This document shows, piece by piece, positions 42,643 to 50,746 of a stretch of DNA of 64,000 nucleotides. The notes under the pieces were generated by a model. That model was not told where the DNA came from. It saw only the letters and a program-made list of their open reading frames with translations, and made no database searches. Made by a program: the position numbers and the translations under genes. The stretch is from an uncultured Clostridia bacterium (GTDB taxonomy: Bacteria > Bacillota > Clostridia > TANB77 > CAG-508), in the NCBI GenBank assembly GCA_934182605.1, contig CAKPRQ010000002.1, forward strand, positions 62,001-126,000. Direction: 5' to 3'. Numbering within the stretch: position 1 is the first letter of the stretch; each line of letters begins with the position of its first letter.

Positions 42643-43468
42643 AAATTTCACCTAAATTTCCTAACTCATACATTATTATACTAGCTAAAACTATAGCAAC
42701 TGTTTCTGTTCTTAAAATTCTTTTACCAAGTGATACTGATTTCACACCTAGATTCTTTAAATATTCTACTTCTTTTTCTTCTAATCCACCTTCTGGTCCT
42801 ATTATAATTCCAATACTTATATTATCCTCTTTTTTTGTTTCTTTTTTTATATTTCCAAAATTATTTAAAGCTGCAATAGATATTTCTTGTTGCAAGTTTC
42901 TAAATTTCAACTCATTTATAATGTCTTTCAAGCTATTTTCAGTTTCATTTTCATACGCCAAAATTACTAAGTCATTCTCTTTTATAATTTCTTCTATATT
43001 CTTAAGATTATATAAATTATTTATTTTGGGAATTATGCTTCTTCTGCATTGTTTTGCTGCTGTTTCAGCGATAGTTTGCCATCTTTCTAGTTTTTTCTCC
43101 ACATCTTTTCCACTTATTTTAACAATACATCTTTCTAATTCTAGTGGCGTTATTTCTTTTACACCTAATTCTGTACATTTTTGTATTATTAATTCCATTT
43201 TATCAGCTTTTGGCAATGCTTGTATAATATTTAAATTAACATTGGATTCAAAATCATCCTCTATTTTTTCTACTACCTTACAAATTATATTCTCTTTATT
43301 TAATTCTAATATCTCTACTAAATATCTTTCTTCTGTTTCAATTACTGAAATTTCTAATTTTTCATTAATTTTACATCTTAATACATTTTTTATATGATTT
43401 ACATCATTTCCTACTATTTTTATTATATTATTTTCTTTTTGATTTTTATTTATAAAAAAATGTTGCAC
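42617..43468 (-). CDS. rsmE: 16S rRNA m3U1498 methyltransferase RsmE
   Basis: 283 residues. N-terminal PUA-like domain (MQHFFINKNQKENNIIKIVG, DVNHIKNVLRCK) and a SPOUT methyltransferase domain with IGIIIGPEGGLEEKEVEYLK and LGKRILRTETVAI. Methylates N3 of U1498 in the decoding site. The final residues CDYSGPNL and the stop come from the inserted hairpin element, replacing the natural end after LGEI. Confidence 0.92.
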   Translation of the reverse strand: MQHFFINKNQKENNIIKIVGNDVNHIKNVLRCKINEKLEISVIETEERYLVEILELNKENIICKVVEKIEDDFESNVNLNIIQALPKADKMELIIQKCTELGVKEITPLELERCIVKISGKDVEKKLERWQTIAETAAKQCRRSIIPKINNLYNLKNIEEIIKENDLVILAYENETENSLKDIINELKFRNLQQEISIAALNNFGNIKKETKKEDNISIGIIIGPEGGLEEKEVEYLKNLGVKSVSLGKRILRTETVAIVLASIIMYELGNLGEICDYSGPNL

Positions 43469-43523
43469 TATAATTCTCCTAACTGTTTCATTTTTCTAAT
43501 ACATTGTACTATAAAAATAAGAA

Positions 43524-43550
43524 AATAGCAAGGAAAACTTGCTACTTTTA
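43524..43550 (-). terminator. Terminator at the end of gatB
   Basis: TAGCAAG / CTTGCTA stem (43526-43532, 43538-43544) with A-rich and T-rich sides, overlapping the gatB stop region. Confidence 0.6.
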
Positions 43551-44987
43551 CTTTTTCAACTCATCCAAGAACATCTTATTAAGCATTTGTGGATTTGCTT
43601 TTCCTTTAGTTTCTTTCATAGCTTGTCCTACTAAGAAACCTAATGCTTTATCTTTTCCAGCTTTAAAATCTGCTACTGATTGTTGATTATTTTCTAATAC
43701 TTTTAATACTACTTCTTTTATAGCTCCTTCATCAGAAATTTGAACCCATCCTTTTTCTTCTACGATTTTTTGTGGTGATTTTGGATTTACAAATAATTCA
43801 TCTAATACTTTTTTAGCTATTGCTGAACTTATTGTTCCTTTATCTATTAATACTACTAATTCTCCTAATTCTTCTGCTGTGAATGGTATTTCTGATGGTT
43901 CTAATTCTTTTTCATTTAATATTCTAGCTATATCAGACATAATCCAATTTCCAACACTTTTTGGATTATTACAAATTTCTACCGCTTTTTCAAACATGTT
44001 AGACAAATGTTTAGAAGCAGTTATCATTCTAGCATCATATTCTGGTAATTTAAATTCTTCTATATATCTTTTTCTTCTACTTTCAGGTAATTCTGGTAAG
44101 TTTCTTCTTATTTCTTCTATATATTCATCACTTAATCTAATAGCTACTAAATCTGGGTCTGGGAAGTATCTATAATCTTGAGCATCTTCCTTATCTCTCA
44201 TAGAAAATGTCTTTCCTAAAGCATCATCCCATCTTAATGTCTCTTGCTCTATTACTCCTCCATTATCTAAAACTTCAACTTGTCTATTTATTTCATATTC
44301 AATTCCTCTTACTATGGATCTAAATGAATTCATATTTTTCATTTCAGTTCTTGTTCCTAATTTAGTTTCACCTTTTCTTCTAATTGAAACATTTACGTCT
44401 GCTCTTAACGAACCTTCTTGCATCTTACAATCAGATACTTCAATATATTCAAATATAGATTTTAATTTTCTTAAATATGCTTCTGCTTCTGCTGATGAAC
44501 TAATATCTGGCATAGATACTGTTTCTATTAAAGGTACACCTGCTCTATTTAAATCAACTAAACTTCCTCCTCTGTAAGGGTCGTGATTTAATTTACCTGC
44601 ATCTTCTTCTATATGAATTCTTAATAATCTTATTTTTTTAGGGCCATTTTCTGTTTCTATTTCAACATATCCGTTTTCACATAATGGCATATCGTATTGA
44701 GATATTTGGTATGCTTTTGGTAAATCTGGATAGAAGTAATTTTTTCTATCATTTTTACTATTTCTTGATATTTCACAATTTGTTGCTAAACCTGCTTTTA
44801 CTGCATATTCAACCACTTTTTCATTTAAAACTGGTAATGTTCCTGGCATTGCCATACAAATAGGGCAACAATGTGTATTTGGATCTCCACCAAATTCTGT
44901 TGAACATGAACAGAATATTTTTGATTTTGTTGAAAGTTCTGCATGAACTTCTAAACCTATTACTACTTCATAATCTTCTCTTGCCAT
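43548..44987 (-). CDS. gatB: Aspartyl/glutamyl-tRNA amidotransferase subunit B
   Basis: 479 residues, full length. MAREDYEVVIGLEVHAELST start, FCSCSTEFGGDPNTHCCPIC zinc site, YFYPDLPKAYQISQYDMPLC, and the YqeY-like tail. The kinase part activates misacylated Glu-tRNA(Gln) or Asp-tRNA(Asn) for amidation. Last gene of gatC-gatA-gatB. Confidence 0.97.
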   Translation of the reverse strand: MAREDYEVVIGLEVHAELSTKSKIFCSCSTEFGGDPNTHCCPICMAMPGTLPVLNEKVVEYAVKAGLATNCEISRNSKNDRKNYFYPDLPKAYQISQYDMPLCENGYVEIETENGPKKIRLLRIHIEEDAGKLNHDPYRGGSLVDLNRAGVPLIETVSMPDISSSAEAEAYLRKLKSIFEYIEVSDCKMQEGSLRADVNVSIRRKGETKLGTRTEMKNMNSFRSIVRGIEYEINRQVEVLDNGGVIEQETLRWDDALGKTFSMRDKEDAQDYRYFPDPDLVAIRLSDEYIEEIRRNLPELPESRRKRYIEEFKLPEYDARMITASKHLSNMFEKAVEICNNPKSVGNWIMSDIARILNEKELEPSEIPFTAEELGELVVLIDKGTISSAIAKKVLDELFVNPKSPQKIVEEKGWVQISDEGAIKEVVLKVLENNQQSVADFKAGKDKALGFLVGQAMKETKGKANPQMLNKMFLDELKK

Positions 44988-44990
44988 ATA

Positions 44991-46451
44991 CTACCCCTCC
45001 AATCCTTTAAAATCTGTATTTTGTTCATAAGTATATGCTGCTCTGTAAATTGTCTCTTCATCAAAATGTTTTCCTATTAATTGAAAACCTATAGGAAGAC
45101 CTTTGCTGCTTGTACCACAAGGTACAGAAATCGCTGGAACTCCTGCAATATTTACAGATACTGTACAAATATCTGCTAAATACATTTCTAAAGGATTATT
45201 TGATTTTGTTCCTACTTCAAAGGCTGTTGTTGGAGATGTTGGGGTTAATAATAAATCATATTTTTCAAAAACTTTATTAAATTCTTGTTTAACTAACGTA
45301 CGTACTTGTTGTGCCTTTTTATAATATGCGTCATAATATCCAGAACTTAATACGTATGTTCCTAATATAATTCTTCTTTTAACTTCTTCGCCAAAACCTT
45401 CTGTCCTTGAATTTCTATATATATCCTTTAAAGTCTTAAAATTCTTAGTTCTATAACCATATCTTATTCCATCAAATCTTCCCAAATTAGAACTTGCTTC
45501 TGCACAAGCTATAATATAATACGTCGCTAATGCATATTCTGCAATATCTAAAGAACATTCTTCTACTTCTGCACCTAGTTCTTTATATTTTTCAATAACT
45601 TTATTGATTGAATCTTTTACTTCTTCGTTTATACCTTCTCCAAAATATTCCTTTGGAATTCCTATTTTTAATCCTTTTACATCATTTATTAATGCCTTTG
45701 TATAGTCTTTCTTCTCTGTTTTAATAGATGTTGAATCGTGTTCGTCGTGACCTGCTATTAAATTTAATAACATAGCATTATCTGTAACATCTTTAGTCAT
45801 TGGACCTATTTGGTCTAATGAAGATGCAAATGCAACTAGTCCATATCTTGAAACTAATCCATAAGTAGGTTTTAAACCAACAATTCCACAAAATGAAGCA
45901 GGTTGACGAATAGACCCTCCTGTATCGCTCCCTAATGCCCAAGGTGCCATTTTGCTAGCAACTACAGCTGCACTACCACCACTAGAACCACCAGGTACGT
46001 AATCTAAATTCCAAGGATTTCTAGTTTTTTGTAAAGCAGAATATTCTGTTGACGCTCCCATTGCGAACTCGTCCATATTTACTTTGCCTAAAAATGTTAA
46101 ATTTTCTGCTTTTAATTTTTCAATAACTGTTGCGTCATAAGGTGCAACAAAATTTTCCAACATTTTAGAAGCACAAGTTGTCCTAGTTCCTTTTACACAC
46201 ATATTATCTTTAATTGCAATAGGAATACCTGCTAAGTGATTTTCATTTTTAATTTCCCCACTATTTACTTTTCCTTCTATCTTTTTAGCTTCTTCTAAAG
46301 CATTTTCGCTTAAATCAGAAATAAAAGCTCCTACTTCAGATTCTTTTTCTTTTATTCTTTCTGCATAAGCTCTATTTATTTCTGTTATAGTTAACTCTTT
46401 TTTTTCTAATTTTTCTACTAATTCATGTACAGTTAAATCTACAATGCTCAT
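44991..46451 (-). CDS. gatA: Aspartyl/glutamyl-tRNA amidotransferase subunit A
   Basis: 486 residues. Amidase signature with catalytic Lys in IAIKDNMCVKGTRTTCASKM and Ser pair in VPGGSSGGSAAVVA and GSDTGGSIRQPA. It frees ammonia from glutamine and passes it to GatB. Three bases before gatB, 18 after gatC. Confidence 0.97.
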   Translation of the reverse strand: MSIVDLTVHELVEKLEKKELTITEINRAYAERIKEKESEVGAFISDLSENALEEAKKIEGKVNSGEIKNENHLAGIPIAIKDNMCVKGTRTTCASKMLENFVAPYDATVIEKLKAENLTFLGKVNMDEFAMGASTEYSALQKTRNPWNLDYVPGGSSGGSAAVVASKMAPWALGSDTGGSIRQPASFCGIVGLKPTYGLVSRYGLVAFASSLDQIGPMTKDVTDNAMLLNLIAGHDEHDSTSIKTEKKDYTKALINDVKGLKIGIPKEYFGEGINEEVKDSINKVIEKYKELGAEVEECSLDIAEYALATYYIIACAEASSNLGRFDGIRYGYRTKNFKTLKDIYRNSRTEGFGEEVKRRIILGTYVLSSGYYDAYYKKAQQVRTLVKQEFNKVFEKYDLLLTPTSPTTAFEVGTKSNNPLEMYLADICTVSVNIAGVPAISVPCGTSSKGLPIGFQLIGKHFDEETIYRAAYTYEQNTDFKGLEG

Positions 46452-46469
46452 AATTTACCTCCAATAATT

Positions 46470-46757
46470 TTAATTTATAACTTTAGGAATTTTAAACATA
46501 TTCTCATCCTGCTCTGGTGCATTTTGTAATAATCCATCTATATCTTTATACTCTTTTACTTCATCTTTTCTGAATACATTATAATTCTCTGTTGCACCTA
46601 TTGTTTCAGATAACCCATCTATTGGAGCATTATTTACTATATTCGCAAAATTTAAAATATCTTGCAAATTAAGAATATATTTATCTATCTCATTTTCATC
46701 TATATTTAAATTTGCTAATTTTGCTATATGCAAAATTTCTTCCCTACTAACTTCCAT
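46470..46757 (-). CDS. gatC: Aspartyl/glutamyl-tRNA amidotransferase subunit C
   Basis: 95 residues. EEILHIAKLANLNIDENEID start and the FRKDEVKEY ... LLQNAPEQDENMFKIPKVI end are typical. It wraps around and stabilises GatA. First gene of the gatCAB operon. Confidence 0.96.
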   Translation of the reverse strand: MEVSREEILHIAKLANLNIDENEIDKYILNLQDILNFANIVNNAPIDGLSETIGATENYNVFRKDEVKEYKDIDGLLQNAPEQDENMFKIPKVIN

Positions 46758-46851
46758 ACCTTATACCTTTCCTTTCTCGCTTTTTAATATGCATTATTAT
46801 ATAACTTTTTTTCTAAAAAAACAAGTAGTAGATTAAAAAAGATACCAACAT

Positions 46852-46880
46852 TTGATTTTACATAATTAAAATGCTATAAT
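46852..46880 (+). promoter_or_regulatory. Promoter of the 46911 membrane protein gene
   Basis: TTGATT (46852-46857), 17 bases, TATAAT (46875-46880). Confidence 0.75.
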
Positions 46881-46910
46881 AATATTATACTAACATTAAT
46901 TGGAGGCTAT

Positions 46911-47393
46911 ATGTTTGAGGCAGTATATAACAACTACTGGCTTTGGATTCTCACTTTTTTCACTATTCTGGTAGTAGTTCGAGTCAAAACCGGAAAGTGG
47001 AAATATATTTTACGAACCTTCTTACTCTTAACATTCTTACGGTTTACTTGGTGGTTTATTGAAAATGTTGGAGACATTGCTCTCCGCAATCTACTAGATT
47101 TTCCAAACCAGTTTTGGAACGATACTTGCAGATTTTGGGGTTCTTTCTATGATCCAAATGAAGGTTTTTTGGAAAACATCTTCTACAATGATTGGACATG
47201 GTTAGTCATTTTTCTCATTCTTTTAGTTGGTACAAGAGGACAAAGTATTTTCTTAATCCTTGTTACGATGCTTGTCATCTGGCTTCTTGGGCAGATGATA
47301 ATCGTAGCTTTTGGAATTAAGTTCTTTTTCGTACTAGTGGCAATAGTGGTCGTTTTCATGTGTTTCATTTTCAGAAGTAACAGAATTTCTTAA
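46911..47393 (+). CDS. Trp/Phe-rich four-helix membrane protein, uncharacterised
   Basis: 160 residues; ribosome site TTGGAGG 7 bases upstream. About four membrane helices (9-25, 33-50, 95-110, 115-155) with many Trp and Phe; begins MFEAVYNNYWLWILTFFTIL. No family recognised. It has its own promoter and a strong terminator, is on the plus strand inside minus-strand genes, and uses CGC, CGG, CTG and similar codons more than its neighbours (41 G+C in 46921-47040 by my count). It may be a recent arrival. Confidence 0.6.
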   Translation: MFEAVYNNYWLWILTFFTILVVVRVKTGKWKYILRTFLLLTFLRFTWWFIENVGDIALRNLLDFPNQFWNDTCRFWGSFYDPNEGFLENIFYNDWTWLVIFLILLVGTRGQSIFLILVTMLVIWLLGQMIIVAFGIKFFFVLVAIVVVFMCFIFRSNRIS

Positions 47394-47402
47394 CATATAG
47401 CT

Positions 47403-47436
47403 TAAAGGGAGGGTAGCGACTGCTACCCTCCTTTTA
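47403..47436 (+). terminator. Strong terminator of the 46911 gene
   Basis: AAGGGAGGGTAGC / GCTACCCTCCTTT, 13-bp stem with a GACT loop and T-run. Confidence 0.9.
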
Positions 47437-47446
47437 ATAACAAAAA

Positions 47447-47502
47447 TTTTTTAAAAAAATTTTTTAAAACTACTTGACAACCTAATTTTTTTTTGGTATT
47501 AT
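47447..47502 (+). promoter_or_regulatory. tRNA-Gly promoter with A/T-tract UP element
   Basis: Tracts of six T, seven A, six T and AAAAC (47447-47470), then TTGACA (47474-47479), 17 bases, TATTAT (47497-47502). The expected start is about 24 bases before the tRNA. Confidence 0.8.
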
Positions 47503-47532
47503 AAATATGTTCTTAAAAAGAGTAAAAAATAT

Positions 47533-47608
47533 GCGGGAATAGCTCAGTTGATAGAGCGTCGCCTTGCCAAGGCGAAGGTCGCGAGTTTGAGCCTCGTTTC
47601 CCGCTCCA
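47533..47608 (+). tRNA. tRNA-Gly (anticodon GCC)
   Basis: 76 nt with encoded CCA. Acceptor GCGGGAA/TTCCCGC, D-stem GCTC/GAGC, anticodon arm TCGCC-TTGCCAA-GGCGA, T-stem GCGAG/CTCGT. The D-loop reads AGTTGATA rather than AGTTGGTA and the T-loop TTTGAGC rather than TTCGAGT, so the tertiary pair G19-C56 has become A19-U56. Confidence 0.97.
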
Positions 47609-47641
47609 GCAAGGATAATACCATGCATTTAATCCACATTT

Positions 47642-47680
47642 AAAGCACAGTTTAATTCTAGTTAATAACTGTGCTTTTCT
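47642..47680. terminator. Terminator shared by tRNA-Gly and rpiB
   Basis: AAAGCACAGTT / AACTGTGCTTT stem (47642-47652, 47667-47677) followed by T-run on the plus strand; an A-rich left side lets it serve rpiB too. Confidence 0.75.
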
Positions 47681-47681
47681 T

Positions 47682-48128
47682 TTATTTGAAATTTTCATTT
47701 TCTATTTCTTCAATCATCTCTAATCTTAATTTATGTCTTTCTCCTTCAAATTCTGTCGCTAACCAAATTCTTACAATCCCTATTGCTTCTGGCACTGTAT
47801 TTACTTCTGCTCCTAATGCTAAGATATTACTATTATTATGTTTTCTAGCGTATCTTGCAACATCCTCACTATAACATACTGTACATCTTATTCCTCTAAA
47901 TTTATTAGCCGCTATAGACATTCCTAACCCTGTACCACATATTAAAATTCCTTTTTCAGCTTTTCCTTTTTGTATAGCTAATGCTACTTCTTTTGCTTTT
48001 TCAGGATAATCCATTCTTTCTTCTGAAAATGTTCCATAATCTCTATATTCTATTTTATGCTCATCTAAATATCTCATAATTTCAGCTTTCATTTTAAAAC
48101 CTCTATGGTCACTTGCTATTGCTATCAT
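47682..48128 (-). CDS. rpiB: Ribose-5-phosphate isomerase B
   Basis: 148 residues from ATG 48128; the longer frame from 48146 contains the GGAGGT ribosome site. IAIASDHRGFKMKAEIMRYL start, GILICGTGLGMSIAANKFRG with the catalytic Cys, and HNNSNILALGAEV. Interconverts ribose-5-P and ribulose-5-P; related sugar-P isomerases (LacA/LacB type) cannot be fully excluded. Confidence 0.9.
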   Translation of the reverse strand: MIAIASDHRGFKMKAEIMRYLDEHKIEYRDYGTFSEERMDYPEKAKEVALAIQKGKAEKGILICGTGLGMSIAANKFRGIRCTVCYSEDVARYARKHNNSNILALGAEVNTVPEAIGIVRIWLATEFEGERHKLRLEMIEEIENENFK

Positions 48129-48191
48129 AATATTACCTCCATTCACTTATATATCTATTTTAACATATTATTATTTAAAAAACAAGAAAAT

Positions 48192-48220
48192 TTGACAAGT
48201 TACCTTTTTTAATTTATTAT
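48192..48220 (+). promoter_or_regulatory. mscL promoter
   Basis: TTGACA (48192-48197), 17 bases, TATTAT (48215-48220). Confidence 0.8.
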
Positions 48221-48240
48221 ATACTAAAGGAGGTTTTTTT

Positions 48241-48711
48241 ATGCTTAAGGAATTTAAAGAATTTGCAATGCGTGGAAATGTTATGGATCTTGCTATTGGT
48301 ATTATAATAGGTGGAGCTTTCCAAAAAATAGTAAATTCATTAGTTAATGATATCATTACACCAGCAATTTCCTTATTAACAGGTAAAGTAGATTTTAGTA
48401 ATTTAAAATTAACACTAGGTGCAATTAGTATAAATTATGGTACTTTTATTACTAATACAATTAATTTTGTAATTATTGCCTTTACTGTTTTTCTATTAGT
48501 TAAATATATTAATAAGTTGCATAAAACTTTAGATGAAATTCCAACTTTTGAAATAGATCGAAAGAATAGGAAATTAATTAGAAAGAGAAAACATATTGAA
48601 GAGGGAAAACCTACTACTAAGACTTGCCCTTTCTGTTATAGTGAGATTAATATTAATGCTACAAGATGTCCAAATTGTACTAGTGAATTAGAAAAAATAG
48701 AAAAAGACTAA
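48241..48711 (+). CDS. mscL: Large-conductance mechanosensitive channel with zinc-ribbon tail
   Basis: 156 residues. FKEFAMRGNVMDLAIGIIIG first helix, the GAISINYGTFITNTINFVII second helix, then a basic cytoplasmic stretch. The final 30 residues hold CPFC ... CPNC, a zinc ribbon not found in the classic E. coli protein. Opens under membrane tension to release solutes. Ribosome site AAAGGAGG. Confidence 0.93.
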   Translation: MLKEFKEFAMRGNVMDLAIGIIIGGAFQKIVNSLVNDIITPAISLLTGKVDFSNLKLTLGAISINYGTFITNTINFVIIAFTVFLLVKYINKLHKTLDEIPTFEIDRKNRKLIRKRKHIEEGKPTTKTCPFCYSEININATRCPNCTSELEKIEKD

Positions 48712-48729
48712 AAAAGCCTAAAAATATAC

Positions 48730-48758
48730 TTGCAAATATTACCAATTTATGGTACAAT
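48730..48758 (+). promoter_or_regulatory. rpsT promoter
   Basis: TTGCAA (48730-48735), 17 bases, TACAAT (48753-48758). Confidence 0.7.
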
Positions 48759-48798
48759 ATACTGAGTAATTTTTAAAATCCTACAAGGAGGTGCAATA

Positions 48799-49062
48799 AT
48801 GCCAAATATTAAATCAGCTAAGAAAAGAGTTAATGTAATAGAAAAGAAAACATTACAAAATAATATGGTAAAAACAGCTTACAAAACTGCTGTAAGAAAA
48901 TTTGAAACTGCTGTAGAATCTGGAAATAAAGAAGAAGCTCAAAAATTTTTAGTAGAGGCTACTAAAAAAATAGATCAAGCTTATTCAAAAGGTGTTTTAA
49001 AATTAAATACTATTTCTAGAAAGAAATCAAATTTAGCTAAAAAATTTAACGCTATGGCGTAA
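48799..49062 (+). CDS. rpsT: 30S ribosomal protein S20
   Basis: 87 residues. MPNIKSAKKRVNVIEKKTLQ start, KTAVRKFETAVESGNKEEAQ core and the KGVLKLNTISRKKSNLAKKF end. Binds 16S rRNA at the bottom of the body. Ribosome site AAGGAGGTG. Confidence 0.97.
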   Translation: MPNIKSAKKRVNVIEKKTLQNNMVKTAYKTAVRKFETAVESGNKEEAQKFLVEATKKIDQAYSKGVLKLNTISRKKSNLAKKFNAMA

Positions 49063-49065
49063 AAA

Positions 49066-49108
49066 ATAGAAGAAAGTTTAATTTATATTAAACCTTCTTT
49101 TTTTTTTA
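49066..49108 (+). terminator. rpsT terminator
   Basis: GAAGAAAGTTTAAT / ATTAAACCTTC stem with small mismatches and a run of nine T; it also lies right at the end of convergent spoIVA. Confidence 0.75.
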
Positions 49109-50587
49109 CTATAAAATTATACAAATAAGTCCTCCACTGCCCTCATTTATAATTCTTTCCAATGTTTCTTGTATTTTTCCTTGAGCATCTTCTGGCATTC
49201 TTGTTAATTTATTTTGCAAACCTTCATTTACAAGTTCGTGTAAACTTTTTCCAAATATATTAGATTCCCATATCTTTTTAGGATCGCTTTCGAATTCAGA
49301 TAATAAATAATTTACTAATTCTTCAGATTGTTTTTCGCTTCCTACTATTGGAGCAACCTCTGTTTCGATGTCCGCTCTTATCATGTGTATTGAAGGTGCT
49401 TTTGCCTTTAATTTTATTCCAAATCGGCTTCCTTGTTTTAACATTTCTGGTTCTTCTAATTCTAATTCATCCATTGTTGGTGTAACTATTCCATAGCCTT
49501 TTTCTTTCACTTCATGTATTGCATACGCCATTTTATCATACTCTTTTTTCACTCCTGCTAATTCTGAAATTATTTTAAACATATCTCCTTCATTTTTAAC
49601 CTCTTCTCCTAATATTTCTGTTAATACTTTATAAAATAATTCTTCTTTTAAATTTATATTTAATGTTATAGAACCATTTCCTAATTGAATTTCTTTTAGA
49701 TCTACTCCTATTACTATATCTGAATTACTCATTCCTCCTATTCCTCGTCTAAATTCTTTTATTTTTCTTATAGAACCTAAATTTTCTTTTATTTCTGAAT
49801 ATAATTGTTTCTTTAACCAATGCTCCTCATTTAATCCTTCTACCCATCTAGGGAAATTTATATTAATTCTATCAACAGGAAATTCGTACAATATTCTTGA
49901 AAATATGCTATTCATATCTTCTAATGTCATATTTGCACAATCTGTTGGTAAAACAGATACCCCATATTTTTCTTCCAATTTTTTAGATAATTCTATTGTA
50001 TAATCTGAATATGGTTCACTACTATTTAATATTATCAAAAATGGTTTATTTATAGCTTTCAGTTCTCTCACTACTCTTTCTTCAGCCTCTATATAATCTG
50101 CTCTAGCTATATCTGTGATTGTGCCATCTGTAGTTACTAAAACTCCTATAGTTGAATGTTCTTCTATTACTTTTTTAGTTCCTATTTCAGCTGCTAATTC
50201 AAAAGGCATTTCCTCATTAGACCATGGTGTTTTTACCATTCTTGGAACATCATTTTCTAGGTAGCCTAAAGCATTATTTACTAAATATCCTACACAATCT
50301 ACTAATCTTGCTTTTAATTTTAAGTTCTCTCCTATTATTATCTCAACTGCTTCATTTGGAATAAATTTCGGTTCTGTTGTCATTATAGTTCTTCCACTAG
50401 CACTTTGTGGCAATTCATCTATTGCTCTTTCTTTTTTATACGCATTTTCAATATTTGGTAATACTAATAACTCCATAAATTTTTTAATAAACGTTGATTT
50501 TCCTGTCCTTACTGGACCTACTACTCCAACATATATATCACCATCAGTCCTAGATGCTATATTTTGATATATCTCTAAATTTTCCAT
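49109..50587 (-). CDS. spoIVA: Stage IV sporulation protein A
   Basis: 492 residues, full length. Starts MENLEIYQNIASRTDGDIYV, with the TRAFAC-type Walker A GVVGPVRTGKSTFIKKF at about 22-38 and the conserved PSASGRTIMTTEPKFIPNEA-like segment. The C-terminus ends in the glycine-rich GSGGLICIIL needed for coat anchoring. This ATPase polymerises on the outer forespore membrane as the base of the spore coat, under mother-cell sigma-E in Bacillus. Confidence 0.97.
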   Translation of the reverse strand: MENLEIYQNIASRTDGDIYVGVVGPVRTGKSTFIKKFMELLVLPNIENAYKKERAIDELPQSASGRTIMTTEPKFIPNEAVEIIIGENLKLKARLVDCVGYLVNNALGYLENDVPRMVKTPWSNEEMPFELAAEIGTKKVIEEHSTIGVLVTTDGTITDIARADYIEAEERVVRELKAINKPFLIILNSSEPYSDYTIELSKKLEEKYGVSVLPTDCANMTLEDMNSIFSRILYEFPVDRININFPRWVEGLNEEHWLKKQLYSEIKENLGSIRKIKEFRRGIGGMSNSDIVIGVDLKEIQLGNGSITLNINLKEELFYKVLTEILGEEVKNEGDMFKIISELAGVKKEYDKMAYAIHEVKEKGYGIVTPTMDELELEEPEMLKQGSRFGIKLKAKAPSIHMIRADIETEVAPIVGSEKQSEELVNYLLSEFESDPKKIWESNIFGKSLHELVNEGLQNKLTRMPEDAQGKIQETLERIINEGSGGLICIIL

Positions 50588-50687
50588 ATCGCCTTTTAAC
50601 CTCCTAATTTTTTGTACTTAAATGTTTGTACAATTGACTTTACTAATTTATATTATATTATTTTATGTTTTATTCCTAAAATAAAAA

Positions 50688-50728
50688 AATACCAAGAAAA
50701 TTTTAATCTTTTTCTTGATAATTTTATT
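50688..50728 (-). terminator. Probable terminator of the 50747-52213 gene
   Basis: CAAGAAAA / TTTTTCTTG stem on AT-rich sequence with T-rich flank on the minus strand. Confidence 0.5.
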
Positions 50729-50746
50729 TTAAATTTAATATTTTCT

